The notes under the pieces were generated by a model. The model was given only the letters and a program-made list of their open reading frames with translations. It made no database searches and was not told where the DNA came from. The position numbers were made by a program, and so were the translations under genes. From Pseudisothecium myosuroides (Eukaryota; Streptophyta; Bryopsida; Hypnales; Lembophyllaceae), in contig OX637292.1 in the NCBI GenBank assembly GCA_951799445.1, forward strand, positions 12,899,296-12,963,295: DNA of 64,000 nucleotides. The letters run 5' to 3'. Positions 20,080 to 31,370 of this stretch are shown piece by piece (the first letter of the stretch is position 1; every line of letters begins with the position of its first letter).

Positions 20080-21334
20080 TGTACTCAAGCAAGAGATTGT
20101 ATTGCAACAACCAAAGAAAGAGAATTTTTGGCTCAGATAGAAAAGGATTTGAAAGCTCAAGCAAATTATATAGCCGGCATGAAGGCTGCAAAGTCGTTGG
20201 CTTAGGCAAAAGAGAGGTTGAGAGCTGAAGCACATTATTTAGTCCGCGTAAAGGCCGCAGAGTCTTTTGAAGAGAGGTCCAAAGGTTGCGAAATCAAGCC
20301 TTTATTAAGCTAGGAAACAAGTTCCAATAATTGAATTACGGTTGCATCATAATCTTTGTGCTGTAGATGTTATTTGTCAACATTGCGATGTCTTGCATTA
20401 AATTGAAGAGAAACTTTCTATTAGTGCCAATGTGAGCCATCTTTTTAGAACATGTTGTCATAAAGACAAAATCATTCTATTGATGTTTCAAGATCCACTA
20501 GCTCCATTACTCTCTCTATTTATAGAAGATAGTGCACAAGCAATGGAATTTCGTGAGCACATACAACATTACAACAATGCATTTGCTTTTACCTTGGTAG
20601 GTGTTAATAGAGATCATATTTTGGATTGTGGACTCTATTGTTTTTGCATTCATAGAAGATTGACTCATAAATGTGGCGCTCTTCAACGTGAACCAAACAA
20701 GACACCAATGTTTGCTCAACTATATATCTTTGATTCCAATGAAGCAATCGAAGCTTGAAGACAAAGAAATGAAAAAGTGCGTCTCAAGAAAATGTTGGCA
20801 TTGCAACAAATGTTATTGGAACACAATAACTTTGTCCCTCTTATGAGACAAATACATGAAACTCTACGCAAAGAACGTGAAAATGGCAATAATAATCTAG
20901 ATTTGGCTATGCATCTACATTCAAAGTAAGGTAGGCAAGCATAATGTTATAATCTGCCACAAACTAATGAAATAGCTTTGATTTTGCCAAGAGATGGCAA
21001 TGTTCCAAATGCAAACCGTGACAATCCATTGTCATCCGTTTATGTGGAAGAGCCCTTCACTGCATAAGTGAATGTCATCCCACATATCTATTGTTGCATT
21101 ATATGTTGCTATTTCCTTATGGAAAATTTGGTTGGCACCCAAACATCCCTCATATAAGCGTACGACAATCACATGTCACTTAAATGGAATTTTTCTCATA
21201 TAGATTATTTCTACAAAACAATGAATTTTCTACAATACTACATGGAGGAAAATTATTCCACAAGTTTATTGCCAATGCATGGACAATAACAAAGCGGGAG
21301 TGCTATTTTGTAGAAATAATCTATATGAGCTTTA
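20080..21334 (+). pseudogene. Helitron protein, N-terminal block
   Basis: Frame-broken coding sequence resembling the amino part of plant Helitron proteins. It begins with a basic, charged segment, followed by CQHCDVLH (zinc-finger-like) near 20,385. Then come FREHIQHYNNAFAFT near 20,550 and APMFAQLYI-type KTPMFAQLYIFD near 20,715, and then MLLFPYGKFGWHP near 21,105. The last recognisable part is ILHGGKLFHKFI and RNNLYEL. Several stops interrupt it. It ends abruptly at a TTA where the next element begins. Confidence 0.8.
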
Positions 21335-21559
21335 GAGCGTGAGCCCAAGAGCCCGAGAGTCTGTGAGACTTTAATTTTTGGCACATTTTTTTGTGATTTT
21401 CAAGGTGTAGACCTATAATTGTAGTTTAAGAATTGAGGATCTTTACAACTAGTGAACTTAAAAAAATATGTCAGTTGGCTTGAAATAGGTTTGAAACATT
21501 CCAAATGTTTTCCAAACACTTTATCTATACATCCTATCTATTTTTTAATTTTTTAATTC

Positions 21560-22489
21560 TTAACCCCTAAAGGACCAAGCCATTTTCAGGCTCCAAAACC
21601 ACTCAAAACTGCCATTTCTGCTGCGATCACTCTCTAAACCAAAAAAAACTTTTTTTTTACAATCTAACCACAGGATCTTGAACTTCACTTGTCTCAGATT
21701 ATGTGGTAAAAATTTCAAGACATTTGACCGTTTCGATTGGAAGATATTAGCATTCAAAGTTGGAAAAAAAAGTTTTTTTGAACTGTTTCCTGCAATTTCA
21801 GATGACTTTGACGGCCATTTGTGGATTTTTTTTGCACTACACAACAAAAAGTTGTAATTTTTTATGTTGAACATTTGAGTTGAGAGTCGGGGAAAAAAAT
21901 TTCAGAATGTCAAACCTTGATTTTCACATATAAAAAAATTGGTAAATAGAAGTAGGTCCAAAATTGAACGAAACACTAAATTGTTAATAGCTCTTAGGTG
22001 GAATTAAAACAACATAATCCCAATGGTGGTATTGTTCTTGAAAATAAACTTGACCTTGTCAAAAAAAAAAAATTGAAAAAAATTGAAAATTGCATTCAAA
22101 AATGAATTCTATAAGTTAGTTTTTTTGAAGATGCTTAAATTGCCCGAAAAACAAGATTGTCCATAACTTTCTCATTATTAGTCCAAATAGAATGAATCAA
22201 AGCTTCAGATGTAGACAAAAACATGATCTTTGAGGAAAAAAAATAAAAAAAATAAAAAACTTTTTTTTTTTTTTTTTTTTTCCTGCCCGACGAACTACTT
22301 TTTTGCTTTAGGATGGCATAACTTTTGCTCCCGGGCACCGATCGAAAAAAAAATTATATTTTTAGAGAGCTATTGTGATTCCCTATCTTCAAAAAAAGTT
22401 TCAAAAAATCAGATCAAAATTTGAGGTCACACGGGCCTGCCCGAAATCCCAAGTGTCCCCCGAGGGGACTTTGGTCCTTTAGGGGTTAA
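21560..22489. mobile_element. TTAA element (CCCCTAAAGGACC family), reverse copy
   Basis: TTAA at 21,560-21,563 and 22,486-22,489 encloses CCCCTAAAGGACCAAG and CTTTGGTCCTTTAGGGG. It is 930 bp long, non-coding and reversed relative to the copy at 1363. It includes a 24-bp T run near 22,261. Confidence 0.85.
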
Positions 22490-23365
22490 TAGCGACTTTG
22501 TCACCTCTAGAGAATCAAAGACCCCTCTAGCACGAAGAGGACCTTTGGGAGGTATGGAGGTTGGAACTTTAAAAATAAAATAAAAAATTCAATTTTTTTT
22601 CTTTTTGTTGCGATTTCATCACCTTCTAAAAGCCCCTTCAGGGGTTTGGAGTTTCCGAGTTTGGGACTCTCAAAAACTTTTTATTTTTTTATTTTTTTAT
22701 CTTTTAAAATTTAAAATATAAAATTTGCAACTTCATCACCTTGAGAAAACCCTCTCAGTACCGAGAAACCTTTCGGGGTTTGGAGTTTAGAACTTTGCAA
22801 AAAAAGGGGGGGGGGGTGTCAATTTTTTTTTCAATTTTTTTTCAATTTTTTTTCGTGACTTTGTGACCCCAAGAAACCCCTCTCGATACAAAGAAGCCCC
22901 TCCTGGGGTTTGGATTTTGGGACTTTAAAAAAAAATAAAAATAAAAATAAAAAATATTTTTTTTTTTCAAATTATTTTTTTGCCAACTTTGTGACCCTGA
23001 AAAACCCTTCTCGGTACCAAAAGACTACTTCCGGAGTTTGAAGATTGGAACTTTCCAAAAAATAAAATAAAATAAAATAAATTTGAAATTTTTTTTCCAC
23101 AACTTTGTGACCCCGAGAAACCCCTCTCGATACCCAAAGACCCTTTCCGGGGCTTGGGGTTGGAACTTTCAATTTATTTCTTTTTATTAAATTTTTTTTT
23201 TTCCTGCAACTTTTTGATCCCAAGAAAACCTTCTCAAGAGACCCTTTCCGGGGCTTGGGATTTGGAACTTTTTATTTTTATTTTTTATTTTTTATTTTTT
23301 GCAACTTTGTCATCCTCTAGAAAACCTCTCGATACTAAGAGATTCCTTCTAGGGCTCAAGGTGGA
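22490..23365. repeat. Degenerate minisatellite, about eight units of 110-130 bp
   Basis: Each unit has a core like CAACTTTGTGACCCCGAGAA, then ACCCCTCTCGATAC, CCTTTCCGGGG-TTGG and GGAACTTT, followed by an AT-rich run of variable length. Units start near 22,491, 22,610, 22,730, 22,855, 22,980, 23,098, 23,205 and 23,300. Confidence 0.8.
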
Positions 23366-23578
23366 TTAAAATTGTCGCTCGCCAACAGGCCAAGCCAAAT
23401 GTAACGTGCGTGCTAACAAGCTTCCACGGTCATAGGTTCACGGTCATAGGGATTAATAATAAAATTTTGGAATTTCTCCACTATTTACTCTGTTGACTTC
23501 AAAAATTTCAAGTTTTTTTTTGGTCAACATTGTGGGCTCACAAAACATACGTTCACTGCTCTCAAGCTCACGCTATTA

Positions 23579-23819
23579 GCCTCACAAACTAGCGTTGTTG
23601 ATTACAATGTAAGCTTGATTGCAATGGATACAAACAAATCAAGGTACACTAAGAGCCCATGTATATCAGGGACTTGCTGATACAATTAGAAATGTTGCCA
23701 ATGAAGAAATAGACCTTTGAAATCTTGGTTGACGCGTCATATTGCCTTCATCATTTTCAAGCAATGCTCCTCAGGGGGGGCAATCTATGAAGAAAATATA
23801 CATAGGTGCAAATACCAAG
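23579..23819 (+). pseudogene. Helitron protein, pre-Rep block
   Basis: The frame reads NQGTLRAHVYQGLADTI near 23,635 and RVILPSSFSS near 23,730, both recognisable Helitron segments just ahead of the Rep domain. Two stops separate them. The block ends at TACCAAG, which joins in frame to GATTCTATGGCA at 25,793. Confidence 0.8.
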
Positions 23820-25792
23820 TAATTAATGGGGGGGTATTATTTTTTGTCTATCGTTTATTTTGTACTCTATCATCATAAAATTTTCTAATCTCATTTCTAA
23901 TTTGGCCCATTAAAAAGGGGGCCTACATTAATTGTAAGTCCCAATTGTTATGAATATATCATATGCTATATTAGTTCAATTTTTTTGCACTAATTACAAT
24001 TACAAAATTTGGTATAGGGTTTAGGGTTCACAATTAAGCGGCTTCTTAACCCCTTAGTGCTCTGACGTCTAGAAATTCATATCTTATTCCACAAAGCTTT
24101 AAAAAATATGAAACGACTTGCATTAGATGCCAATTCCATTTGTCTTTCAAGAAAAAGTTATTGGAAAATATTTCAAGAAGTATAAACCATATATCAAGAA
24201 GAATAAAAATACAAGCAAAACTTGGCAGTTTCAAGCAAACTGAGTGAGTGGAATCCATCTTTGACAAAAATGCTATGTTCCAAGCCTATTTTCTAAAGAA
24301 TAGTAATGCTTGAAGAAACAACAAATAAAGTTTAAAATTATGATTCCTAGCTGAAGAGAGAAGATCCAAGCAGTTGTGCAGTTTCAAAGCTTTGTTAGCA
24401 TGTAGCCTAAAAGCATTCACAGTTCTTTGTGAGATACAGAGCCCTTTGTGAGGAAATCATAATGTAAAGTAGCAAGTACAGACAATGTATGTGGTTCAAG
24501 CACTTAGGCAAGTCCAACATACCATCATGGCATTCATGGGGCCAACTTAATGTGAGAATTTAGATAATTACGCACAAATCAAGGCAAATAACTCATATAG
24601 CCCTCCAAACATGTTATCGCTAAATCAAAAATCCTTACTAATTAATATGTAATGTGGTTATGAACCTAAGCCTCATAAAATATTAACTAGAGGTCAATTA
24701 AAATGCTTGGTAAGGTAGTTTACCAATGCATAGTTGTTATTAATTACAACATATGTATGCTTGTTTGTGCTTAATAAAAGTCTAGGCTAAATACAGCATA
24801 GACTACATGTGATAGGCTGATGATCCTCATTTAAGTCTTAGACTAAGATTGGTATGTGAATTAGATCATTAGAGCTTAATGAATCTAGAATACAAAGACA
24901 ATGTAGTGAAAATGTGGGGTTAATTCCTAAAGTTTTTTTACTATGTTTTCACCAAAAATGCTCTAAAACTGCCATTTCTAATACAAGTACCAAATTTTAC
25001 AAAAAATATTTTAGGACACATATAACCATAGAATCTTGCAGCACATTGGTTTGAGAAGATGTGGAAAAAATTTAGAAATTTCCACCATGTAGATTGCAAG
25101 ATATTAGTGTTTGAATTGACAAAACCCCTTTTTTTGGCCCTGCAAAAAAAACGGGCAACTGCACTTCACAAGGTCACATTTGTATGAAAAAATGTCCAAA
25201 ATGGTGGTTATTCTTTGGATTCATTCTTCAAGGCAAAATGGCTACATGCTTGAAAAAATTTAGATCATTTGAAATTGTATAATTTGAAAAAATTAATAAG
25301 TAGAAAGAAATAGAAAATGATTCAAAATACTAAATTGTCAAGAATTTAGTTATATAATTCAAAAATGCTAATCTGAATGGTTGTAATGTTGTAATAAACA
25401 ATCTACACCCAATGTTTTTATTTTTTTTCAAAAATATTGAAAATTGAGTTAAATAAAAGATTTCAAAGTTTATTTTAAAGTAGGGATTCTATAACTACCC
25501 TCAAACTAAAACTCCTCATTTATAACTTTCATCTCATTAATCAAAATGGAATGATTCAAAGCTTTTCATGTATACACAAATCTAGAAAACAATTTCAAAT
25601 TTTAATTTTTTTTAAAGTGATTTTTAAAGAATTTTTTTGAGCTGCCCAAGTTGCCCACCGAATGCAAAAAATTACATATTATACAATAACTTTTTTACCA
25701 TGTAGTCAAAAGTTATGAAAATTGTTGGGTCTTAAAGCTACTCCTTGGGCACATATTGTGTGAAAATTTCAAAGGAAAAAAAAGATTTTTAA
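23820..25792. mobile_element. Composite insertion in the Helitron, partly deleted
   Basis: About 2 kb of foreign DNA separates two Helitron blocks that would otherwise be contiguous. Its right half is a TTAA element cut short at its right side. Its left half contains a lone terminus TTAACCCCTTAGTGC at 24,046 and a piece of the AGGTAGGAGG MITE family interior (near 24,070-24,150). No matching outer ends were found, so deletion has probably removed them. Confidence 0.6.
24920..25792. mobile_element. TTAA element, decayed and 3'-truncated
   Basis: The left end reads TTAATTCCTAAAG, and the interior matches the reverse of 33,699-34,632 for most of its length (for example the shared segments around TGGTGGTTATTCTTTGG). 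About 100 bp are missing at its right end, next to the Helitron block. Confidence 0.75.
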
Positions 25793-26138
25793 GATTCTAT
25801 GGCAATTACTCTCTATTTTAAACATCTCAACATATTTGGAACTACGACGGTAAATCCCAATTGGCCTGAAATTAAAAGCGCATAGTTGCCTAAATAAAAG
25901 ACGTCTAATCGACCTAATTTGGTGACACAAGCTATTCTTTGAGACATTGTGCACAACAATATACTTGGTCAAACAATAGTTCATGTCTCTACAATAGAGT
26001 TTCAAAAGCATAGCTTGCCGCACATGCATTTCTTAGCATTTTTTGTAGAAAAAGACAAAATAGTTGATGTAGTAGTAATGGATTGCATTGCATGCATGGA
26101 TTTTCCTAACCCAAAAGGAGACTCTATTCTATTAGATA
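25793..26138 (+). pseudogene. Helitron protein, HUH (Rep) block
   Basis: The frame reads VNPNWPEIK near 25,850, then NRPNLVTQAIL, and EFQKHSLPHMHFLAFF near 26,000-26,040. The H-x-H at 26,021-26,029 is the HUH metal-binding motif of Helitron rolling-circle nucleases, and its residues are intact. Stops occur before it. The block ends at the TA where a Stowaway-like element inserted. Confidence 0.85.
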
Positions 26139-26997
26139 CTTCCTCAGTCTCATAATAAATCCCATTAGGAGAAGAATGGGGCCTCTGGAAGGCCTCCACT
26201 TCTACATCAGCAATGAAAATAGCTACTTAATTAATCCAAAAAAAATTAAAAAATAATAATTAATTAATTTTTTTAATTGCAATCCGACGTGGCAAATCGT
26301 TTGCCACATTGGATTGCAATTTTTAAAAGGTTTTTTTAAGAAAAAAGTTAAAAATTAAAAAAAAATTAAAATATTTTTTAATTCTATTTAGCACTATTCA
26401 TTGCTGAATTCAGATTGTAGAGGGAAGAGGTCTTCCGTAGGCCCCATTTTTTTCCACATGCAGAGGTTCCAAATATACTTGTCTCAAATTAAGTTTGAAA
26501 TTGATTTTCCACAACTTGATGGACAATAATTAAAGCTAGTTTGAACACCTTGAAGCTGCAGATGTCGCACTCCAAAGACTATATGGCAATTCGATCCTTG
26601 CAAAGGGAATCAAAACGCAAACTCTAACCAACCAAAGGTGGAGAATTCAATCCAAAACCATACAAAAACTGCTACTAACAAATCTCTTGTTGAGAATTTC
26701 CTCGAAGATATTGTCAGAATTGAATATAGAGGACATCAATGAATGTCAGTGTACCTACATTGCTGGAAGAATGATCAAAATTAATACCTCTAGAACAGTT
26801 CCAAAAAGGGCAAAAATTTGTCACTTTCACCACTTATTTTCAACATGCGCCACTTCACTTTTGACTTCCATTTTTTCACATCTAGTGGGGTTTAATAGAA
26901 GCTACAATATCTCTGCAATCCTTTGAAAATAGGAATAGCTCACACATTAATCTAGCCATTTTTAGAAAACCCCGGATTTATTTTGAGACGAAGGGAG
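26139..26997. mobile_element. Stowaway-like (Tc1/mariner) MITE, TA-flanked
   Basis: TA at 26,137-26,138 and 26,998-26,999 flanks ends CTTCCTCAGTCTCATAATAA and TTATTTTGAGACGAAGGGAG. The second, reversed, is CTCCCTTCGTCTCAAAATAA, very close to the Stowaway consensus start CTCCCTCCGT. It is 859 bp, long for the group, partly because it contains a nested hairpin element. Confidence 0.8.
26175..26448. mobile_element. Foldback element nested in the Stowaway-like MITE
   Basis: The ends AATGGGGCCTCTGGAAGGCC and GGTCTTCCGTAGGCCCCATT are inverted repeats. The centre is also palindromic (ATTGCAATCCGACGTGGCAA and its reverse near 26,278-26,320), with AT-rich arms between, so the whole 274 bp can fold on itself. 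Confidence 0.75.
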
Positions 26998-27004
26998 TAC
27001 AATA

Positions 27005-27649
27005 TTAACCCCTAAATGCCCGAGGCACCAAATTCTGGTGTCGGCAATACTTTGAAGTTAATTAAAACCTAACCAAGTTGCTATTTTTAGTAGTTTATAT
27101 TTTTGTAAAATTCTTTTTGAAGTCTAGCTTTAGCTTCAAAAGTCTGATTTTGAAAATGATGGATTATGATTTTTCTACTCAAGATTTTGTGCAAGGGTAC
27201 CCATTGCAATCTTGACTTTCTGTAGTGTTGAGGGCTCTTGGAAATGAGCCTCAAATACATTAGATCTTGGAGAAAAAATCACATTAGAAATTCATTTAAA
27301 AAAATTGTAGAGTAGATTTTGAGAAGCCATAAATTGATTGGAATTATGCATGTCATGCCCTTTAACCTCATATTTTTTTGGTGACCAACTTTCTAGATTT
27401 GACATGTGAAAAAAGGATTGAAAGAATTTTGTAGTTTTAACACCCTCATGTTCAAACACTATAATCTTTCAATTCATAAGTGATATTATTGTGTTTTCTT
27501 TTCCTATGTGATCTTTAACATGTCTAGTTTGAATTTGTACGGTTACAATTTAAAAAAAATTGATACAACTTATCAAAATGATGGCCTTTTGTTCAATTTA
27601 GAGCAAATTTCAGAAAGCTCAAAACAGGCCTTGGGCATTTAGGGGTTAA
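27005..27649. mobile_element. TTAA element (CCCCTAAATGCCC family), 645 bp, copy 1
   Basis: TTAA sites at 27,005-27,008 and 27,646-27,649 enclose CCCCTAAATGCCCGAGGC and GCCTTGGGCATTTAGGGG. The copy at 43,155-43,799 has exactly the same length. It is non-coding. It interrupts the Helitron within an ATTAAGG segment that reads in frame when the element is removed. Confidence 0.9.
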
Positions 27650-27876
27650 GGATAATGGTGCATGTTCCATGTGGTGCTCACCGTCCCGGGTATGCAACTC
27701 TTGTATTATACGTATAGGGCATCAACATTAAAACAATTTAGAAGACGGCTTTTGTAAAAGTTATATAGAATTAAAAAGATCAAAAAATTAGATGAAAACC
27801 AAATTAAATAAAATGAATTTTTAGGTTGCATATTTCGGGTATGCAACTCATATATTATACGCAAAGGTCATCAGCA

Positions 27877-28790
27877 TTAACCCCTAAAGGACCGTTTGTC
27901 CCCTTAGGGGACAATTTGGGTCCGGATAGGTTCCTATTGTCTCAATTTGTAGTAAAAAATTTTGGGATTTTTTGAGGTTGTGTAGTTTTGCAAGAGCTTT
28001 GTGGATGTATAATTTTTATTTAAATCAGTGCCCGAGAGCAAAAGTTATGGCACAATAAGCCAAAAACGAAGATTGGCGGGCAGCCAAAAAAAATCACAAA
28101 AAGTCAATTTTTTTCCCCCCCAAATTATTATATTTTTGTCTACACGTGAAGCTTTGATTCATTCAATTTGGACTTGTGATGAAAAAGTTATGGACAATCT
28201 TAGTTTTTCGGGCAATCTGAGCATCTTCTTGAAAAAATAACCTATAGGATTCATTTTTGAATGCAATTTTTACAATTTTCCAAAAAAAATTATGGACATG
28301 GTTAAATTTGCTTGCTAGAACAATCTCACCATTGGGATTATTGTGTTTCAACTCCATCTTCAAGTTATTAATGGTTGTGTCTTTCGTTCATTCTTGAACC
28401 TACTTTTGTTTAACAATTTTTTAATGAGTGAAAATTAAGTGTTTTTTTCCTGAGTTTTTTTCCTATATTTTCAACTCAAATATGCAACATAAAAAGTTAA
28501 AAAATCAAAATCGATAGTACAAAAGACTTAAGTTAAAAAGATTCAAAGCCAAAAAATCTAGTCATAAAAGGTGTAAAAAAACTTTTTTTCTTCACTTTGG
28601 ATGCAAATATTTTGCAATCCACGCGGTCAAAGTTTCTGAAATTTCTTCTATACGTACTGATACTAGTCTAGTATAAGATCCTATGGTTAGATATGCAAAA
28701 AAAAAAACTAAAATTTTTGCTCTTTGCAATAGAAATGGCAGTTTCAAGTGTTGTTTGATGGAAAAAAAGCCTTGGACCTTTAGGAGTTAA
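27877..28790. mobile_element. TTAA element (CCCCTAAAGGACC family), nested, with empty site
   Basis: The 914-bp element lies between TTAA at 27,877-27,880 and 28,787-28,790. It interrupts the second copy of a local tandem repeat. The first copy (27,721-27,740, CAACATTAAAACAATTTAG) shows the uninterrupted site with a single TTAA. Confidence 0.9.
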
Positions 28791-29118
28791 AACAGCTTAG
28801 AGGGCAGCTTTTATAAAAAATTATATCGAATTAAAAAGACCAAAAGTGAAGACCAATTTTTTTTTTAAACTAAATGTAAAAAATGTTGGGTTGCAAACAT
28901 ATTAAAAAAAACTCACAATATATATGAAGAATCAAAACACTTATATATAGTTTTTTAAATTCCATACAAGAAGTTCCCTCCAATTAAAAAATAATTTTTT
29001 ATTAAAAAGCCCCCCAAATTGGGTAGTTTGTCCCATGATACACGTATTTAAAAAAACTCACATAATTAGGTTTTTATAGCTACTATTGTCCTCAAAAAAA
29101 ATTCATTTCATATATATA

Positions 29119-29865
29119 TGGGTGAATGCAAGAAACACTTATACTATTTTGCGTCACACCCTACATACTGATTTGTTTTTTGGCCATAATTTTTTCATTT
29201 TGGCTCCAAATGATTCAAGATTTATAATTAAGGTACTCATGACTATTATACATCTTACCTAGTTTTTTTTGTAATTTTCAAAAATAGTATACTATCAAAA
29301 AATAGCCCCCAATTTTATGTCACACTTGTCAATTTGGAGGATTTTAGTACTATTTCGTACCCCAATAAACGATTTTGAGCTGAAATTTGGAGGGGATGGT
29401 CTTCTAGTAGACTTATAGCTACTATTCAAAGGAATTTTAAAATTAATTAATAATATCTAGTGTGGAAGTTCACAAAGTGCGCTTCTTTTTGCTTGCATTT
29501 TGTAACATATAAAATATTATTTTGGAGGGTTTTTGGGTGAATGACCATCTCTATAGAGTTTTTACGAACAAGGTTACAAATGGCCAATTTTCATTTTATG
29601 TATTTATATTTTTCTCTTATTTTTAACTAATTAAAACATCAAAGTATCTATTTTCTTGAAATTTGGCACTTTTCTAGTTCTCCTACTTAGAGAATTTTTC
29701 TATGCATTTCCTTTGGTGGTTACTTTCAACTTAAAGGTGTATACATTAGCCATATTTTTATATTTAAAAAAATATATTTTTCTAATTTTAAAGTACTCCA
29801 GGAAAAAAAAGGTATGAGTACTGTAAAACGCAACAAATCCAGCAAGTGTTTCTTACATTCACCCA
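29119..29865. mobile_element. Foldback MITE with TGGGTGAATGCAAGAAACAC ends, copy 2
   Basis: The left end TGGGTGAATGCAAGAAACAC and right end GTGTTTCTTACATTCACCCA are inverted, with TA on both sides. It aligns along its full 747 bp with 4023-4750. It is nested in the CCCGGG-ended insertion. Confidence 0.85.
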
Positions 29866-30016
29866 TAATTACATTTTTGGATTCCTTGTTAAAAGGGCTA
29901 CAAGAATTTTCTACTCTAAGAAAAATTATAATCCTTGAGATTGGAGTAAAATGCATTATAAGTGATTATAATTATGACCATATAGTGTGGGAGTTGCATA
30001 CCCGGGCTCACAATCC

Positions 30017-30444
30017 AAGGTTGTCTGCATCACGTCACATTGCAACATCAGTATGTCCGCCATAACATCCGCCTTCAATCGTAGTATCCATCAACATGGA
30101 ATGTGGATGAAAACAATTCATTTGAGATCTGGATGGATCTAGGATCCATTTGACCAAAAGACTCAACAATTTTTGAGACCATGGCTTAATGGAAAAGCCA
30201 TCCAATTCAACATACAAGCCATCCAACTTAATGGATAGGTTGTCCACCTCAATGGACATGCCGTCCACTTCCTTTGGCAGGTTGTCCACTTCGACAGACA
30301 CGGAGGATGGATCTAATGAACTTCATTGATGCTTGGATTTTAAAAAAACATTGGGTTGTCTATATCTAGATATGATCTTGACGCGTTAGGACTCGTCATA
30401 ACTAATGCAAATAGCCTATGTCACGTCAAGATAGAAAACCTTGT
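30017..30444. mobile_element. hAT-like insertion in the Helitron, 8-bp duplication
   Basis: CACAATCC (30,009-30,016) and CGCAATCC (30,445-30,452) flank a 428-bp insert. Disregarding it and one copy joins GGTGCTCACAATCC to TAACTCAACATG, and the Helitron frame continues. The ends AAGGTTGTCTGCATC and GATAGAAAACCTTGT are imperfectly inverted and distantly like the CAGGGTTGTC ends of the large hAT element. Duplication length may be 8-10 bp, so the superfamily is tentative. Confidence 0.65.
30193..30300 (-). repeat. 21-bp minisatellite reading as heptads
   Basis: Five 21-bp units (such as GTTGTCCACTTCGACAGACAC) lie within the hAT-like insert. Read on the minus strand they are open and encode seven-residue repeats of the form M/L-S-x-E-V-D-N/G. 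No start context or domain suggests a real protein. The 21-bp period may simply preserve frame by chance. Confidence 0.7.
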
Positions 30445-31187
30445 CGCAATCCTAACTCAACATGTATGAAAGATGAAAATTGTTCAAAGCGCTATACAAA
30501 AACTTTTCAAGAATTGACCTCCATACATGTTGATGCATATGTATTGTATTGCAGAAGGAACAACATTAGTTGCATTGTAGCTATGAGGCACGTGACATTT
30601 TGGTCGATAGTTGAAAAGTTGTACCTTACAATTCATATTTGTCTTGAATATATGGTTGTCACATCAACATTGAAGTTTGCGCTTCAATTTGTGCAGTGAA
30701 ATATATTAACAAATACATTTACAAAGGTCATCATCATATGACTATGCGCTTTGGTCTTGAACTAATGAGGTAGACTCATGGAGTAGACTAATACCTAGAT
30801 GCTCGATATGTAGTAGCCTTTGAAGCCGCTTGGTGACTTTTTGCCATGGATATGCATGAAGATAATGTTGCAGAAGTTCTTTGAAGAGCAGGGTGCAAGA
30901 CTACCACATTGATTGGATTTTTTTGCAAGATGTACTAGAGATACAAATGCTCGGTTATACACATATTTGTAGTATTTCTAGCACTATAAGTAGAAAAAAA
31001 CTACAAAAGAATAGATCCTAGACAAGTTGGTTTTGCATTGGAAAAACTTTACTTTGTTGATCCAACTACTAGAGAACAGTACTACTTACGTTTACATTTG
31101 ACAATTGTACTCGAACCAGTATCATATGAAGACCTTTGAATAGTAGATGGCTATCTTTACAATACATTTAGAGAGGCATGTTTAAAA
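30445..31187 (+). pseudogene. Helitron protein, Rep C-part with tyrosine motif
   Basis: The frame reads NSTCMKDENCSKRYTK near 30,455, a standard Helitron segment, and then HINIEVCASICAVKYINKYI near 30,660-30,716. The two tyrosines of the Y-x-x-x-Y nuclease motif lie at 30,702 and 30,714 and are intact. Further on come a degenerate EAAWRLF-like segment (30,815) and LYFVDPTTREQYYLRLHLT (31,050). Frameshifts and stops separate them. Confidence 0.85.
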
Positions 31188-31370
31188 CATAGTTATTACA
31201 TTGGACAGACCGTCCGTCCTAATTGTTTGATTCACCCGGGGATTCACCCACCCGTCCGAGACGTTCGATGTGACTATTTTAAGGTAATCACATCATCCAT
31301 CCACTCCGTCCAGTATGTCCGCCCGTCCAGGACGTCTGGTGATCCTAACTTGCTCAATGTGACAACAATA
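31188..31370. mobile_element. Small hAT-type element, 183 bp
   Basis: GTTTAAAA (31,180-31,187) and GTTTAGCA (31,371-31,378) are a decayed 8-bp duplication. The left end CATAGTTATTACATTGGAC lines up with CAGGGTTGTCATATCGGAC of the large element, and the right end reads GTGACAACAATA. The interior has GACCGTCCGTCC-like motifs, as does the large element. Removal joins GAGGCAT to GTTTAGCAAGAGC and keeps the Helitron frame. Confidence 0.75.

Larger units (their letters stand above)
21335..23575. mobile_element. TTA-flanked insertion with AGCGTGAGC ends
   Basis: TTA lies at 21,332-21,334 and 23,576-23,578. The ends GAGCGTGAGCCCAAGAGC and GCTCTCAAGCTCACGCTA are imperfect inverted repeats. A 3-bp TTA duplication suits PIF/Harbinger-type elements, but no transposase is present. 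It separates two adjacent Helitron coding blocks and contains a TTAA element and a minisatellite. Confidence 0.55.
27685..30006. mobile_element. 2.3-kb insertion with CCCGGGTATGCAACTC ends
   Basis: CCCGGGTATGCAACTC (27,685) and GAGTTGCATACCCGGG (30,006) are a perfect 16-bp inverted repeat. CTCAC occurs at 27,677-27,681 and directly after the right end at 30,007, consistent with a 5-bp target duplication with three extra bases at the left. The first 150 bp are tandemly repeated at 27,836. Two further elements are nested inside. No ORF; superfamily not determined. Confidence 0.7.

Noticed and set aside
22135..22424. Lysine- and phenylalanine-rich ORFs around 22,230 on both strands
   Set aside because: They translate long A/T runs within a non-coding TTAA element.
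24011..24034. TTTAGGG-like telomeric repeat
   Set aside because: Only one unit (TTTAGGGTTCAC) is present and it is not tandem.
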